NCBI RefSeq assembly: GCF_037975245.1
Contig: NC_092568.1
Location: 39,322,631-39,386,630, forward strand
From: Apostichopus japonicus
Lineage: Eukaryota > Echinodermata > Holothuroidea > Aspidochirotida > Stichopodidae
Direction: 5' to 3'
DNA length: 64,000 nucleotides
Made by a program: the position numbers and the translations under genes. The notes under the pieces were generated by a model. It was not told the DNA's origin, made no database searches, and worked only from the letters and a program-made list of their open reading frames with translations. Shown piece after piece: positions 36,386 through 50,000 of the stretch; position 1 is the first letter of the stretch; the number at the start of each line of letters is the position of its first letter.

Positions 36386-38209
36386 ACTGGAACTACTTTA
36401 TTTTCATACAAAATCGCAATGAAATATTATAATTAGCACAACTTTGGTAACAGACGAATTAGTAAAATAAAATGGTCATCGTTTACATAGATCGTAATGT
36501 CAATGAAAAGAGATGATTAATTAGAAACGAAATTGTAACTCTAAAATTATTCTTTTATTCTGTGAGCTAGTGTGGTGAAGGGGCAAAATCAGCGGAAAAG
36601 TTACGGAAAACTAGTTGTTGTCGTTACAGAAAACTGGCATTTTAAAGTCACTGTGCTTGTGTTTTTACTGTTTTTTCTATATTATATGATGATTTGTTTT
36701 TGTTTTCTTCTCTCCATGTATTCGTTTCTTTGTAGTGGGTAAGTTTTGATTATGATCGCCAATTGTAGAACCATGTTATTATCTATTCCCACGAGGGCAA
36801 TCAAATACTGTAAATTCTTTATTTTCATTCACAATTTGAATGAAATATTATACTTAGCACACTTTTGATAACGCACGATTTAATGCAATAAAACGGTCAT
36901 CGATTACAAAGATGGTAATTCGATAAACAGAGACGATTGTTGTAAAATGAATTTGTAAATCTAGCATTATTCATGATCTTGTAAGCTAGTGAAGTTAAGA
37001 GACAAAAGCAGCGCCAGAGTTACCGAAAAGTAGTTGTTACAGTTATAGTAAACTGACATTTTAAAGTCACTCTGCTTGTGTTCTTAATATTTACTCTTTA
37101 AAATGATCATTTGTTTTTTTCTTCTTTCCATTTATTCGTTTCTTTATAGCCGGTAAGTTCTGATCATGATTATCATTTGTAGAACCGTGCCTTTGTCTAT
37201 TCCCACGAGGGCAATCAAGTCCTGTATATTCTTTATTTTTATGCACAATTCAATGGATTATCAAACTTAGCTCAACTTTGGTAACGCACGTTTAAATACA
37301 TTAACATGTTTATCGATTATACGAATGGCAATGTCAATGAAGCTGGAACTCATTTTTAAATATTGTTTTTCTCTATATAATGTTTCCGTTGATGATAAGA
37401 GCAAGTGAAGTAATGAGCCAAATACAAAGAGAAAACTCATGAAAACAAATTGTTTCTCTAATAAATATATTTACAGTTAATGTCACTGTGCTAGTATTTT
37501 TTAGAATGATTTTTCCATGATATAACGATTTGTTCTTTACTTTTATCTATTCGTTTCCTTTCAGATGGTAGGTCTTTATCATGATTAACGATTGTAGACA
37601 CATGTTATTACCTATTCCCCCTTTCACAAAAGCCACAGGGGAAATCGATTTCTGTTAATTCTTTATATTCATCATCAACAATGTCAATCATATGTTACAC
37701 TTTTCACTATTTTGATCACGAATGACAAGTTCATAAACATTTAACGATATGTTGTGAGCTGGTGAGGTTAATAGCCAAAAGCAGCGGAAAAGTTATGGAA
37801 AACTAGTTGTTTCAGTTATGATAAACTTTGAAAGTCAATTGGTAACGCACGATTTAATACAATACAATGGACATCGATTACATAGATGGTATTGCCATGA
37901 AGAGAGGTGATTGTTGTGAAATGAATTTGTAAATCTAACATTCTTCATTGATGTTGTGAGCAAGTCAAGTTAAGAGCCAACAGCAGCGGAAAAATGACAG
38001 AAAACTAGTTGTCACAGCTATAGTAAACTGACATGTTAAAGTCAATGTACTTGTGTTTTAACTGTTTTTCTTTACTATATGATGATTTTTTTTCTTTCTT
38101 TTATCTTTCCATATATTTGTTTCTTTGTAGCTGGTAAGTTTTGATCATGATCGACAATTGTAGAATCTTATCATTATCTATTCCCACAGGGGCAATCAAT
38201 TACTGCATC
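36386..38209. repeat. Satellite block 4, one higher-order unit between hAT+P copies
   Basis: Starts with the target duplication ACTGGAAC (36386-36393) and ends with ACTGCATC (38202-38209). Triplets are TGG 36736, CCG 37150, ATG 37565 and CTG 38131, exactly one four-monomer unit of about 1.82 kb. This unit plus the hAT+P composite forms the 7.77-kb expanded repeat. Confidence 0.9.
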
Positions 38210-38757
38210 CAGGGACGTCGCTAGAGGGGGGTGTGGGCGTGTCTCACCCAGAGCCGTATATAGAGAGAGTTCGGCCAACTCGCGATTTGTGACATTACAC
38301 GCAAACCATGGGCATCAAAATAGGTCCAGATGTCGTTACCAGTTGCGCGAAACACGAAAAACATCACACACAATAGTATATCAGCTTTGCACACTGTGCT
38401 CGTTGCGAACAAACGAAGCGACTCAGAATGTCAGATTTTGACAGGCATACGAGGAACAAAATGGATATCAGGTAATGAATAAGAGTATGCGTTAGTTAAT
38501 GACATTTACATTTATCTTCACACCTGAAATGCATAGAAAACCAGCTGAAAACCTGTCATTACACTTGTTTATTTTACGCCTCATACTAGTACTAGTCTTA
38601 CTTTAGTAATACAAACGAAAAGCACACATCACAGTCCTGGCTAGGCTAGATTACAGACGCACAACTATAGCATCAGGCCTACATTAATAGATCCTTCAAT
38701 TAAATAGAGTAGGCCTACACATAAAATGACAATTTATGCTTCACTGATCTTTTCAGG

Positions 38758-39069
38758 TTTGCCAAAAGTAGTTGTACCAGAGGTCATTGTCTTAAACTCA
38801 GAAGTTACAAAGTAGGATTAATATTCGGCATAACTTTTTCTCTAAAGTCTAATACAAGGGTTGTGAATGGATGGAATGGTTTGACTGAGAAGGTTGAATT
38901 GCAAGTAGCGTGAATGGGTTTAAGAATGCTTTGGATGAGTACATTAAGCATTGTAATTGGGTATGACATTTTGTGTCCTCGGTTTTATTCCTCTCATATA
39001 GCCTTAGGGTCCTTAATGGGGACTTGAGTGTCCCTCCTGGTCCTTTTTTCTACTAAACTAAACTATATA
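38758..39069 (+). pseudogene. Relic of a non-LTR retrotransposon 3' end, copy 2
   Basis: Same truncated LINE fragment as at 30993-31304, with the same one-base frameshift and CTAAACTAAACTA tail, carried along in the duplication. Confidence 0.7.
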
Positions 39070-39422
39070 CTTGAGTGTAGGAGTTAGCAATAGTTGGGAG
39101 TCTGTGGGCAAACCTAAGACTGATATTGTGGTGTTAATTTCTCAGGAATGTAGTACTAAGCTATAGTAGGTGCAATAGATTGAATGGGTCTGTCGAGAAA
39201 AAAAAACCCTGCAACAACTGAATACTGGATCACACTGACATAGTATGCCTACTTGTCAGTTCTGTCAACTGAGCACAGGGCTGATGAAATCATTCAGTTT
39301 GTTATTATGCAGACAGCAAATGGCCATAATGATAATTATTAATTGTTACTTATTCTTCATACTGCCCTTACTGGCCTAACCTGAACAGTGATGTATCAAA
39401 ATGCAAGAAGTCGTTAAGCTTT

Positions 39423-40099
39423 TCATTTAAGATTCGTTTCAGCCTGTCCTATTTCAAACATATGATTGGCAGGTTTCCACGTTACATAGCTTATCAAAAT
39501 GGAGCTGTTCTGTAAAGCAAGAAAATCACACATATGCATGCATACAAACACACTCATATAACAATTTCTGAATATCTTTCCAGCTGCCCAAAGGTACTGG
39601 AATGCAAGCTCTGTTGGGTGAATTAAACAACCCTCATTGTACTCTTTTATTATTGTCGGCTTAGCTGGAACCAGCAATGATGGTGATGTGGATTTGACAG
39701 TACCTAGACAATGTTTGTCTGACAAGCATTCAATAGCTGCTTTGTGTTGAACTGGGTTCACTTTGCTCAAGGCCATGACAGGATGACGACTGACATCAGG
39801 ATGAATTATCTGTTGCAGAGCTCTATATACCAGGCAGTTGTTGAAACATCCATTGGGTGACCCGCACAGTCTAGCAGGCACTGCATCGCAGAAGCAAAAT
39901 GAAGTGTGTGTGATACCTTCATCTTATGAGAGTGGGACGGTGTAAGTTTGGCCTCTGTCAATTTGGGAGCTAGCTTCAAGTCTTTGTTTTCTTGAAAGCT
40001 GAGAAGATCTTTCAGTGGTTTCACACTGACCTCTGAACTTGAGAATTCATGTGTATTTGCCAGCTCAGGAGGAAGCCAGATTTTAATTACATTAACCAA
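39423..40099 (-). pseudogene. P-element-type transposase core, decayed (copy 2)
   Basis: Overlapping minus-strand frames 39806-40099 and 39423-39881 give the same residues as copy 1, including LKLAPKLTEAKLTPSHSHKM. No independent open reading frame has been kept, so this copy is also non-functional. Confidence 0.55.
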
Positions 40100-41689
40100 T
40101 GCTGCCTTTTTTTACACATGTGGTACATCTGCAAGGAGGTGCAGGAAGCCATTGGAGTTGCATGGATGTGGAATCTTGTTGATAGTCTGGCAGTCTTATC
40201 CGCAGATTATCCCAAAGCTTCTCCACATTGCCACATTCAGAACTTATTACATTGATAAACTTGAAAATTGCAGGAATCTAACCAAGCACCCATCAAGGGA
40301 TTTTGTTTGTATAATTATTGAAAGCTGTGACCTTCTGATGTGACAGATTAATGTGAAATATAGGGAAGTATATTACCTTCTAAATGAACCTTGTGATTTG
40401 TTTGATTGTATCTAATGTTTGCAAAATTTAAAGTTGCATGCTACCAATTGAAACATAATTCTTTCTCTATTAATGGGATATAAATACTTCTCCTTAAAGG
40501 GTTTGAAGACTCCCGCACAAAGAAACGTCTCATGCCCGTTATCTGACCTAGTTTCGAATGCGGTGTAACAGAAGTGTTAGCCACCACCATTGATCCCAGA
40601 AAATACACACACAGCTTGCTACCATCTGTAAATAGACATTAGTGTACAGTCAATACAAACATCACGGTCAATACCCACAACACAGTGCACATAGCAGCGT
40701 GGACATCTCAGGTCTAGATATAAGATAACAAGGTATCAGGTTTCATTACTGTCTGCATTTTGTAGCGACACGAAAAAAAACTTCACTTGCAAGCAACGGA
40801 AAGTAAACTTTTTCAGAGCGTGGCACGCGGTTTAGGGCGAGTCTTCAATGCCTTTAAATATACTGCATCGGTTGTTGTCACTTGATCATTTGCTTATGTG
40901 TGAGCTAAACAGCTTAAATAATATGTAAAAAAATAATACAAACATTCAAATTGCCAGATATTTACTTGCTCAAAATTATTATCCAATCATGATTTGATGC
41001 TGTCCTTGAGTCCATTATTCAGATGATGAGGCAGATTCCCTTCAACTCTCCATGATGAAGATCAAACCTTATATCTTAACCAACTGCCATTGAGTGTCCA
41101 TTTGAAAGTTTCAAACACACAAGTGCACTGATTAAAACAAAGACTTTATTGCTGTGGTTGCAGGAACTGGATTTCAGTCTAATAGTCACTCACCAGGTTC
41201 GTCTTTATCACAGTCTGCTAACTGTGGCTTTTTATGTTAGGAGTTTTTCTACAGAGCACATGTCACCTTTGATTTGTAAAAAAAAGTCCTGAAATTCAGG
41301 GAGTTGTAATTTACTGTCTAAAGATAATTTTGAAAGATTTTTTTAACTTCAATCGTCAATGTGGGTGTCAATTAGGGGAATAAGGAGTTACTGACAGTGA
41401 TGCAATGAGTTTCTGGCATAAGTGCATTTGTAATGTGTTAAAACTTGAAAGGTGTATCATACTGCAACCCCCCCCCCCTCCTCTTAATTTGCACTCCGTT
41501 GGAATGCACAGACAGTTTTGCTTTTTTAATGAAATACCAGTTAACACTAAAGTTTCAAATCAGTTCAAATCTTGCTTTAAAACAGTCAAACGAAACCGTG
41601 CATAGCCCAAGCTAGGTCTACACAATATTTTGAACATTTCTTTATCAACATGTGGTGACAGGGCTCTTAAGATAATTCAGTGACTGCAT

Positions 41690-42145
41690 CCAAATTAAAC
41701 CAAGGCCTAGGCTATACTTTTGAAGAAGAAAAAATTAGGCTGAATTCATGTTAACCTAAAAAGGCTAGGCCAATGCTGACAATTAACACAAACCAAGATC
41801 ATTAACCATTTGGGCACTTGTTTATGGCATACTAAAAGGGTCTGTATAATTAGGCCTGTATGTGTACACATCCCACAAGTTGCCAATTAGTATAGACCTA
41901 GCCTAACTAGTTTAGGCCTAGGCTATTTGTTTTCCTTAGGCCTAGTATAATTTGGCCTTATACTGTGCCATATTATGTAATGTGCTATAACAGTTGTAGT
42001 AATAGCAAGAATGGTCCAGGTCTAACTAAGCCCAGGCTTAACTTATGCTTCGGGCTTAACTTAGGATTAGGGCTTTACGTTATGCCTAGCCCACCCTAAA
42101 CTAAAAGTTATACTTTTTAGGCTAGGCATAGCCTAGGCATACAAT
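41690..42145. repeat. TAGGCCTAGGC-rich cluster, copy 2
   Basis: Counterpart of 33960-34510 after the 136-bp deletion. Same word usage, no coding sequence. Confidence 0.6.
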
Positions 42146-42363
42146 AACTAGGAATTAGGATAGCTATATGTGCGACTAAAACTGCCATGCATATGATTAG
42201 GAGAGCTGGCATAATGAAATCGAATTTGTGGATCGTAAAACGAGGGAGAATAGCCATGAATGTAATTAAAAATTCAAAAACCAGTCTGAACGTAAAATTC
42301 TCGCATTGCTTGTACATTACTCGTATTACACTATGGCTATGGGCCTAGGCTACACATACATTT

Positions 42364-42481
42364 TTCATTAGATCTCATCTTGTTCTTTCTACTTCCAAAA
42401 AAATCCTCTTCTTTCATGGTCAGTCGGAAAATCAAACAACAATATCCATGTTCTGACCGATTGCAGCATCCCCGGCACCAT
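42364..42481 (-). pseudogene. THAP zinc-finger domain relic (copy 2)
   Basis: Same as 34735-34853: ATG at 42481, CRGCCNRSEHG in one frame and LFDFPTDHERR in the next. One additional base is missing near 42376 compared with copy 1. Confidence 0.65.
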
Positions 42482-42719
42482 TTCTTTCATAATTTCGTAC
42501 TTTTTTCGTGTACACAAACGACAGTCTATACACCGTGAGTATGCGTGTCGCCTGCTATAAAGTTTTCACGTGGACCTATTTTACCACCCTCTGTGGGCGT
42601 TGTCCCTCTCGACCAATCCAAATCGGTTACATGGTTGGCCAAACTCTCTCTATATACGGCTCTGGTCTCACCTCCCCCCCCCCCCAATCTTGGTAAAAAG
42701 GACGATAGTTGGAAAATTT

Positions 42720-42754
42720 GAGTGCGACAGTCGGAATTTCCGACTGTCGCACTC
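42720..42754. repeat. Perfect 35-bp palindrome, copy 2
   Basis: Identical to 35090-35124, with no mismatch in either arm. Confidence 0.9.
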
Positions 42755-44018
42755 TAATTTTTCCGACTCTCGCACTCTTATTTTCATATATTCTTGTAAT
42801 TTGTGAGTGACAGAGTGACCTAAAATTTTCGGTCAAAGTTGACCTTCAATCAGTCATATTTACCACGTTTTCCTTGTCACATTGAGAAATTGTATCTCGC
42901 GATCTTTATACTCCAACATACAAAAATTCGTATGATTTTGAAATCTCTAAAAAAACGCCTGATAGGCCTACTGTACAACGTTCGCCAGCTTCAATTCGGA
43001 TAATTTATGTATTAATTTTGCTATTGTGTGGGTTGGCCCTGTTCGCTAGCTGCAAGAAGTTCAGGACACTACATTTTTTCTATGGTATACAATTAAAACA
43101 CGCAATGCTAATCTACGGAAGCTTAATAGTGCCATCAACATAAGGAAACCTTTGGCCCATAAGGTGACATTTTTCAGTAAATTGTTTAGATAACAAGATA
43201 AAATCTTATCAAAAATCAGAAATATGTTGGAATGCTCAGTTGCTTTAACTGGGCAATTGAACAATTTTCTGCAAAATGTTTAATTGACAATTTATCATAT
43301 CTCGTCAATGGGACATTTTGCTGCAAAATGTTCAATTGTTCACTCCATTCCATCTGATCAATTGAAAAAATTTCTGCAAAATGTTTAATTGACAACTTAT
43401 CTTATCTCGTACATTGGACTTTTTTTGGCAAAATGTTCAATTGTTCACTTCATTCCAACTTGTTCAACATGTTAGTGTGCATATCATATAGGCATGCATC
43501 GGTTTTTACATCGCATGCCAATAACACACAATCATTTGCCGTGTTATTACCCTTCAATTTTGTTTACAATTATTGGGGAAGCCGTTACAATAATAATGGT
43601 AATAATAATATCAGTTTAACCATTGAAAAACACATTGCAAATTATTTTTCTTTCAGTTGGTGCCCGAAAAATTCTCATAATATTGCCCGAATTTTCACAA
43701 CAAAATTTGGTTGAGGGGCTGCAGCCCCCCGCCTCCTACGCCTATGACTATACTCGGTTGCTTACTTGCTTAACCAGGATGATTAATAAGTTTGTGAGGG
43801 CCAGTGGTACAAATATATCGAAAAAAGTTCGGAACAAAAGTGCAGTCGCGAAAGATGGTGTGTCTGACTGACACTGACTGTATCGTTGACGAGTAGTGCA
43901 GGAAGGGCGGGGGGTACAAGGCAGCAGTCGGAATTTTCTGGCTCCAAGACCCATCCAGTTGGAATTTCAGCCACTGCCCCCCCCCCCCCCCAATCATCAG
44001 GCCTTAGCTACGTCCCTG

Positions 44019-47000
44019 ACTGGAACTACTTTATTTTCATACAAAATCGCAATGAAATATTATAATTAGCACAACTTTGGTAACAGACGAATTAGTAAAA
44101 TAAAATGGTCATCGTTTACATAGATCGTAATGTCAATGAAAAGAGATGATTAATTAGAAACGAAATTGTTACTCTAAAATTATTCTTTTATTCTGTGAGC
44201 TAGTGTGGTGAAGGGGCAAAATCAGCGGAAAAGTTACGGAAAACTAGTTGTTGTCGTTACAGAAAACTGGCATTTTAAAGTCACTGTGCTTGTGTTTTTA
44301 CTGTTTTTTCTATATTATATGATGATTTGTTTTTGTTTTCTTCTCTCCATGTATTCGTTTCTTTGTAGTGGGTAAGTTTTGATTATGATCGCCAATTGTA
44401 GAACCATGTTATTATCTATTCCCACGAGGGCAATCAAATACTGTAAATTCTTTATTTTCATTCACAATTTGAATGAAATATTATACTTAGCACACTTTTG
44501 ATAACGCACGATTTAATGCAATAAAACGGTCATCGATTACAAAGATGGTAATTCGATAAAGAGAGACGATTGTTGTAAAATGAATTTGTAAATCTAGCAT
44601 TATTCATGATCTTGTAAGCTAGTGAAGTTAAGAGACAAAAGCAGCGCCAGAGTTACCGAAAAGTAGTTGTTACAGTTATAGTAAACTGATATTTTAAAGT
44701 CACTCTGCTTGTGTTCTTAATATTTACTCTTTAAAATGATCATTTGTTTTTTTCTTCTTTCCATTTATTCGTTTCTTTATAGCCGGTAAGTTCTGATCAT
44801 GATTATCATTTGTAGAACCGTGCCTTTTTCTATTCCCACGAGGGCAATCAAGTCCTGTATATTCTTTATTTTTATGCACAATTCAATGGATTATCAAACT
44901 TAGCTCAACTTTGGTAACGCACGTTTAAATACATTAACATGTTTATCGATTATACGAATGGCAATGTCAATGAAGCTGGAACTCATTTTTAAATATTGTT
45001 TTTCTCTATATAATGTTTCCGTTGATGATAAGAGCAAGTGAAGTGATGAGCCAAATACAAAGAGAAAACTCATGAAAACAAATAGTTTCTCTAATAAATA
45101 TATTACAATTAATGTCTTTGTGCTAGTGTTTTTAATATGATTTCTCCCTGATATAACGATTTGTTCTTTACTTTTATCTATTCGTTTCCTTTCAGATGGT
45201 AGGTCTTTATCATGATTAACGATTGTAGACACATGTTACTACCTATTCCCCCTTTCACAAAAGCCACAGGGGAAATCGATTTCTGTTAATTCTTTATATT
45301 CATCATCAACAATGTCAATCATATGTTACACTTTTCACTTTTTTGATCACGAATGACAAGTTCATAAAAATACAACGATATGTTTTGAGCTGGTGAGGTT
45401 AAAAGCCAAAAGCAGCGGAAAGGTTATGGAAAACTAGTTGTTTCAGTTATAATGATAAACGTTGAAAGTCAATTGATAACGCACGATTTAATACAATACA
45501 ATGGACATCGATTACATAGATGGTATTGCCATGAAGAGAGGTGATTGTTGTGAAATGAATTTGTAAATCTAACATTCTTCATTGATGTTGTGAGCAAGTC
45601 AAGTTAAGAGCCAACAGCAGCGGAAAAGTGACGGAAAACTAGTTGTCATAGCTATAGTAAACTGACAGGTTAAAGTCAATGTACTTGTGTTTTAACTGTT
45701 TTTCTCTACTATATGATGATTTTTTTCTTTCCTTTTTCTTTCCATATATTTGTTTCTTTGTAGCTGGTAAGTTTTGATCATGATCGACAATTGTAGAATC
45801 TTATCATTATCTATTCCCACGAGGGCAATCAATTACTGCAAATTCTTTATTTTCATACAAAATTGCAATGAAATATAATAATTAGCACAACGTTGGTAAC
45901 GCACGATTTCATACAATAAAATGGTCATCGATTACTTCATTAATGTTGTTAGCTAGTGAAGTCAAGAGCCAAAAGCATCGGAAGAGTTACGGAAAACTAT
46001 TTGTCACAGAACAAGTAAACTTACATTTTAAGGTCACTGTGCTTGTGTTTTTCTGTATTTTCTATTATATGATGATATGTTTTTTTTTTTCTATCCATCT
46101 ATTGGGTTTTTTTGTAGTTGGTAAGTTTTGATGATGATCGACAATTGTATAACCGTGATAATACCTATTCGCACGAGGGCAATCAATTACTGTAAAAAAA
46201 AATCATACACAATTTGATAAAATATTATAATTCGCACAACTTTGGTAACGCACGATTAAAAACAATAAAATGGTTATCGATTATATTAATGGCAATGTTA
46301 ATGAGGCTTGAATTCATATTTTTCTCTATATAATGTATCCGTTGATGATATGAGCAAGTGAAGTGACGAGTCAAATACAAAGTAAATGTTCATGAAAACA
46401 AGTTACTTCTCTAATAATATACTTACACTTAAAGTCGCTGTGCTTGTGTTTTGAATATGTTTGTCTCCATGATATAACGGTTTGTTCTTAACTTCTATCT
46501 ATTCGTTTCCTCTATTTTTATACACAATTTAAATGAAATATTATAATCAGCCCAACTATGGTAACGCACATTTAAATACAATAACATGTTTATCGATTAT
46601 ACGAATGAAATATCAATGAAGCTGGAACTCATTTTTAAATATTGTTTTTCTCTCTATAATATATCTGTTGATGATAAGAGCAATGGAAGTGATGAGCCAA
46701 ATACAAATAGAAATCTCACGAAAAAAAGTTGTTTCTCTCGTAAATATACTTACAAATAGAGTCACCGTGCGTGTGTTTTTAATATGATTTTTTTCTCCAC
46801 TATTTTATTATATTTTCTTCTTTCCATCTAATCGATTCGTTGTAGAAGGTAAGTTTTGATAATGATTTACATTTGTAGAACCGTGTCATTATCTATTCAC
46901 ACGAGGGCAATCAAGTACTGTAAACTCTAAATTCTTGTACACAATTTCAATGAAATATTATAATTAGCACAACTTTCGTAACGCACGATTTATTACAATA

Positions 47001-50000
47001 TAATGGTGTTAGATTACATAGATCGTAATGTTAATGAATAGAAATAATTAATTTGAAACGAATTTGTAACTCTAACATTATTCATTGATGTTGTGAGCTA
47101 GTGAGGTTAAGAGCCAAAAGCAGCGTAAAATTTACCGAAACTAGTTGTAACAGTTATAGTAAACTGACATTTCAAAGTCACTGTGCTTGCGTTTTTACTA
47201 TTTTCTCTATTAAATGATGATTTCTTTGTTTTGTTTTTTTCATTTAGTCGTTTCTTTATAGCCGGTAACTTTTGATCATGATTATCATTAGTACAACTTT
47301 GTCATTATCTATTCCCACGAGGGCAATCAAGTCCTGTAAATTCTTTATTTTTATACACAATTTGGTTGAAGAATTATACTTAGCACAACTTTGGTAACGC
47401 ACGTTTATTGCAATAAGATGTTTATCGATTTTACGAATGGCAATGTTAATGAAGCTGGAACTCAATTTTAAATATTGTTTTCCTCTATATAATTTATCTA
47501 TTGATGATATGAGCAAGCGAAGTGATGAGCCAAATACAAATAGAAATCTCAGGAAAAAAAGTTGTTTCTCTCGTAAATATACTTACACTTGAAGACACCG
47601 TGTGTGTGTTTTTCATATGATTTCACCATTATTTTATGATACTTTCTTCTTTCCATCTGTTCGATCCTTTGTAGGAGGTAAGTTTTGATAATGATTAACA
47701 TTTGTAGAACCGTGTCATTATCTATCCACACGAGGGCAATCAAGTACTGAAATTTATTTATTTTCGTACACAATTTCAATGAAATATTATAATTAGCACA
47801 ACTTTGGTAACGCACAATTTAATACAATATAATGGTCTACGATTACATAGATCGTAATGTTAATGAATAGAAACAATTAATCTGAAACGAATTTGTAACT
47901 CTAACATTATTCAGTGATGTTGTAAGCTAGTGAGGTTAAGAGCCAAAAGCAGCGTAAAATTTACCGAAACTAGTTGTTACAGTTATAGTAAACTGACATT
48001 TCAAAGTCACTGTGCTTGCGTTTTTACTATTTTCTCTATTAAATGATGATTTTTTTTCTTTCTTTTTTTCCATTTATTCGTTTCTTTATAGCCGGTGAGT
48101 TTTGATCATGATTAACATTTGTAGAACCGTGTCATTATCTATTCACACGAGGGCAATCAATTACTGTAATTTATTTATTTTCATACACAATTTGAATTAA
48201 ATATTATAATTAGCACAACTTTGGTAACGCACAATTTAATACAATATGATGGTCTTCGATTACATAGATCGTAATGTCAACTAATAGAGATAATTAATAT
48301 GAAGCAAATTTGTAACTCTAACATTATTCATTGATGTTGTGAGCTAGTGACGTTAAGAGATAAAAGCAGCGGAAAATTTACCGAAACTAGTTGTTACAGT
48401 TATAGTAAACTGATATTTTAAAGTCACTGTGCTTATGTGTTTAATACTTTTTCTATAATATGATGATTTATTTCTGTTTTTCTTTCCATATATTCGTTAC
48501 TTTGCAGCTGGTAAGTTAAAAAGCAGATAATACAATCAAATGGTCATCAATTACATAAATGGTATTGTCATGAACAGAGATGATTGTTGTGAAATAAATT
48601 TGTAAATCTACCCTTCTGCATTTTTGTTGTGAGCTAGTCAAGTTAAGAGCTAAAAGCAGCGGAAAAGTTACGGAAAACTAGTTGTCACAGCTATAGTAAA
48701 CTGGCATTTCAAAGTCACTCTGCTTGTGTTTTTACTAGTTTTCTCTATTATATGGTGACCTGTTTTTGTTTTCTTCTCTCCATGTATTCGTTTCTTTGTA
48801 GTGGGTAAGTTTTGATTATGATCGAGAATTGTAGAACCGTGTTAATATCTATTCCAACGAGGGCTATCAATTACTGTAAATTCTTTATTTTTATACACAA
48901 CTAAATGAATCATTACTGTTAGCACAACTTTGGTAACGCACAAGTTAATACAATAAAATGGTCATCGATTACATAGATCGTAATGTCAATGACTAGAGAT
49001 AATTAATTTGAAACGAATTTGTTACTTTAAAATTATTCATTGATGTTGTGAGCTAGTGAGGTTAAGAGCCAAAAGCAGCGTAAAATTTACCGAAACTAGT
49101 TGTTACAGTTATAGTAAACTGACATTTCAAAGTCACTGTGCTTGCGTTTTTACTATTTTCTCTATAAAATGATGATTTCTATGTTTTCTTTTTCTTCATT
49201 TATTCGTTTCTTTATAGCCGGTAACTTTTGATCATGATTATCATTAGTAGGACTTTGTCATTATCTATTCCCACGAGGGCAATCAAGTCCTGCAAATTCT
49301 TTATTTTTATACACAAGTTGAATGAAGAATCATACTTAGCACAACTTTGGTAACGCACGTTTATTACAATAACATGTTTATCGATTTTATTAATGGCAAT
49401 GTTAATGAAGCTAGAATTCAATTTTAAATATTGTTTTCCTCTATGTAATTTATCTATTGATGATATGAGCAAGTGGAGTGATGAGCCAAATATAAATTGA
49501 AATCTCACGAAAAAAAGTTGTTTCTCTAGTAAATATACTTACACTTAAAGTCACCGTGCGTGTGTTTTTAATATGATTTCACCATTATTTTATTATATTT
49601 TCTTCTTTCCATTTATTCGTTTCTTTATAGCCGGTGAGTTTTCATCATGATTAACATTTTTAGAACCGTGTCATTATCTATTAACACAAGGGCAATCAAG
49701 TACTGAAATTCATTTATTTTCGTACACAATTTCAATGAAATATTATAATTAGCACAACTTTGGTAACGCACAATTTAATACAATATAATGGTCTACGATT
49801 ACATAGATCGTAATGTTAATGAATAGAAATAATTAATTTGAAACGAATTTGTAACTCTAACATTATTCAGTGGTGTTGTGAGCTAGTGAGGTTAAGAGCC
49901 AAAAGCAGCGTAAAATTTACCGAAACTAGTTGTTACAGTTATAGTAAACTGACATTTCAAAGTCACTGTGCTTGCGTTTTTACTGTTTTCTCTATAAAAT

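Larger units (their letters stand above)
38249..42664 (-). mobile_element. P-superfamily DNA transposon, copy 2
   Basis: 4416 bp, with the same inverted repeats and the same GTCTCACC duplication (38241-38248 and 42665-42672) as copy 1. It carries the same broken THAP and transposase relics. Relative to copy 1 it lacks about 136 bp corresponding to roughly 33923-34058, joined at a short TGAC microhomology (GTGAC...TTGAC). The TGACGTCA near the left end of copy 1 (30525) is mutated here (TGACATTA). Confidence 0.82.
38210..44018. mobile_element. hAT-like element with nested P element, copy 2
   Basis: Second copy of the composite at 30445, offset 7765 bp on its left side and about 7630 bp on its right. 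It ends at CGTCCCTG (44018) with ACTGGAAC after it. Internal palindrome at 42720-42754, minisatellite near 43268-43470. Because flanking 8-mers, nested P insertion and neighbouring satellite all match copy 1, it arose by segmental duplication rather than independent transposition. The difference in length is mostly one deletion of about 136 bp near 41685. Confidence 0.8.
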
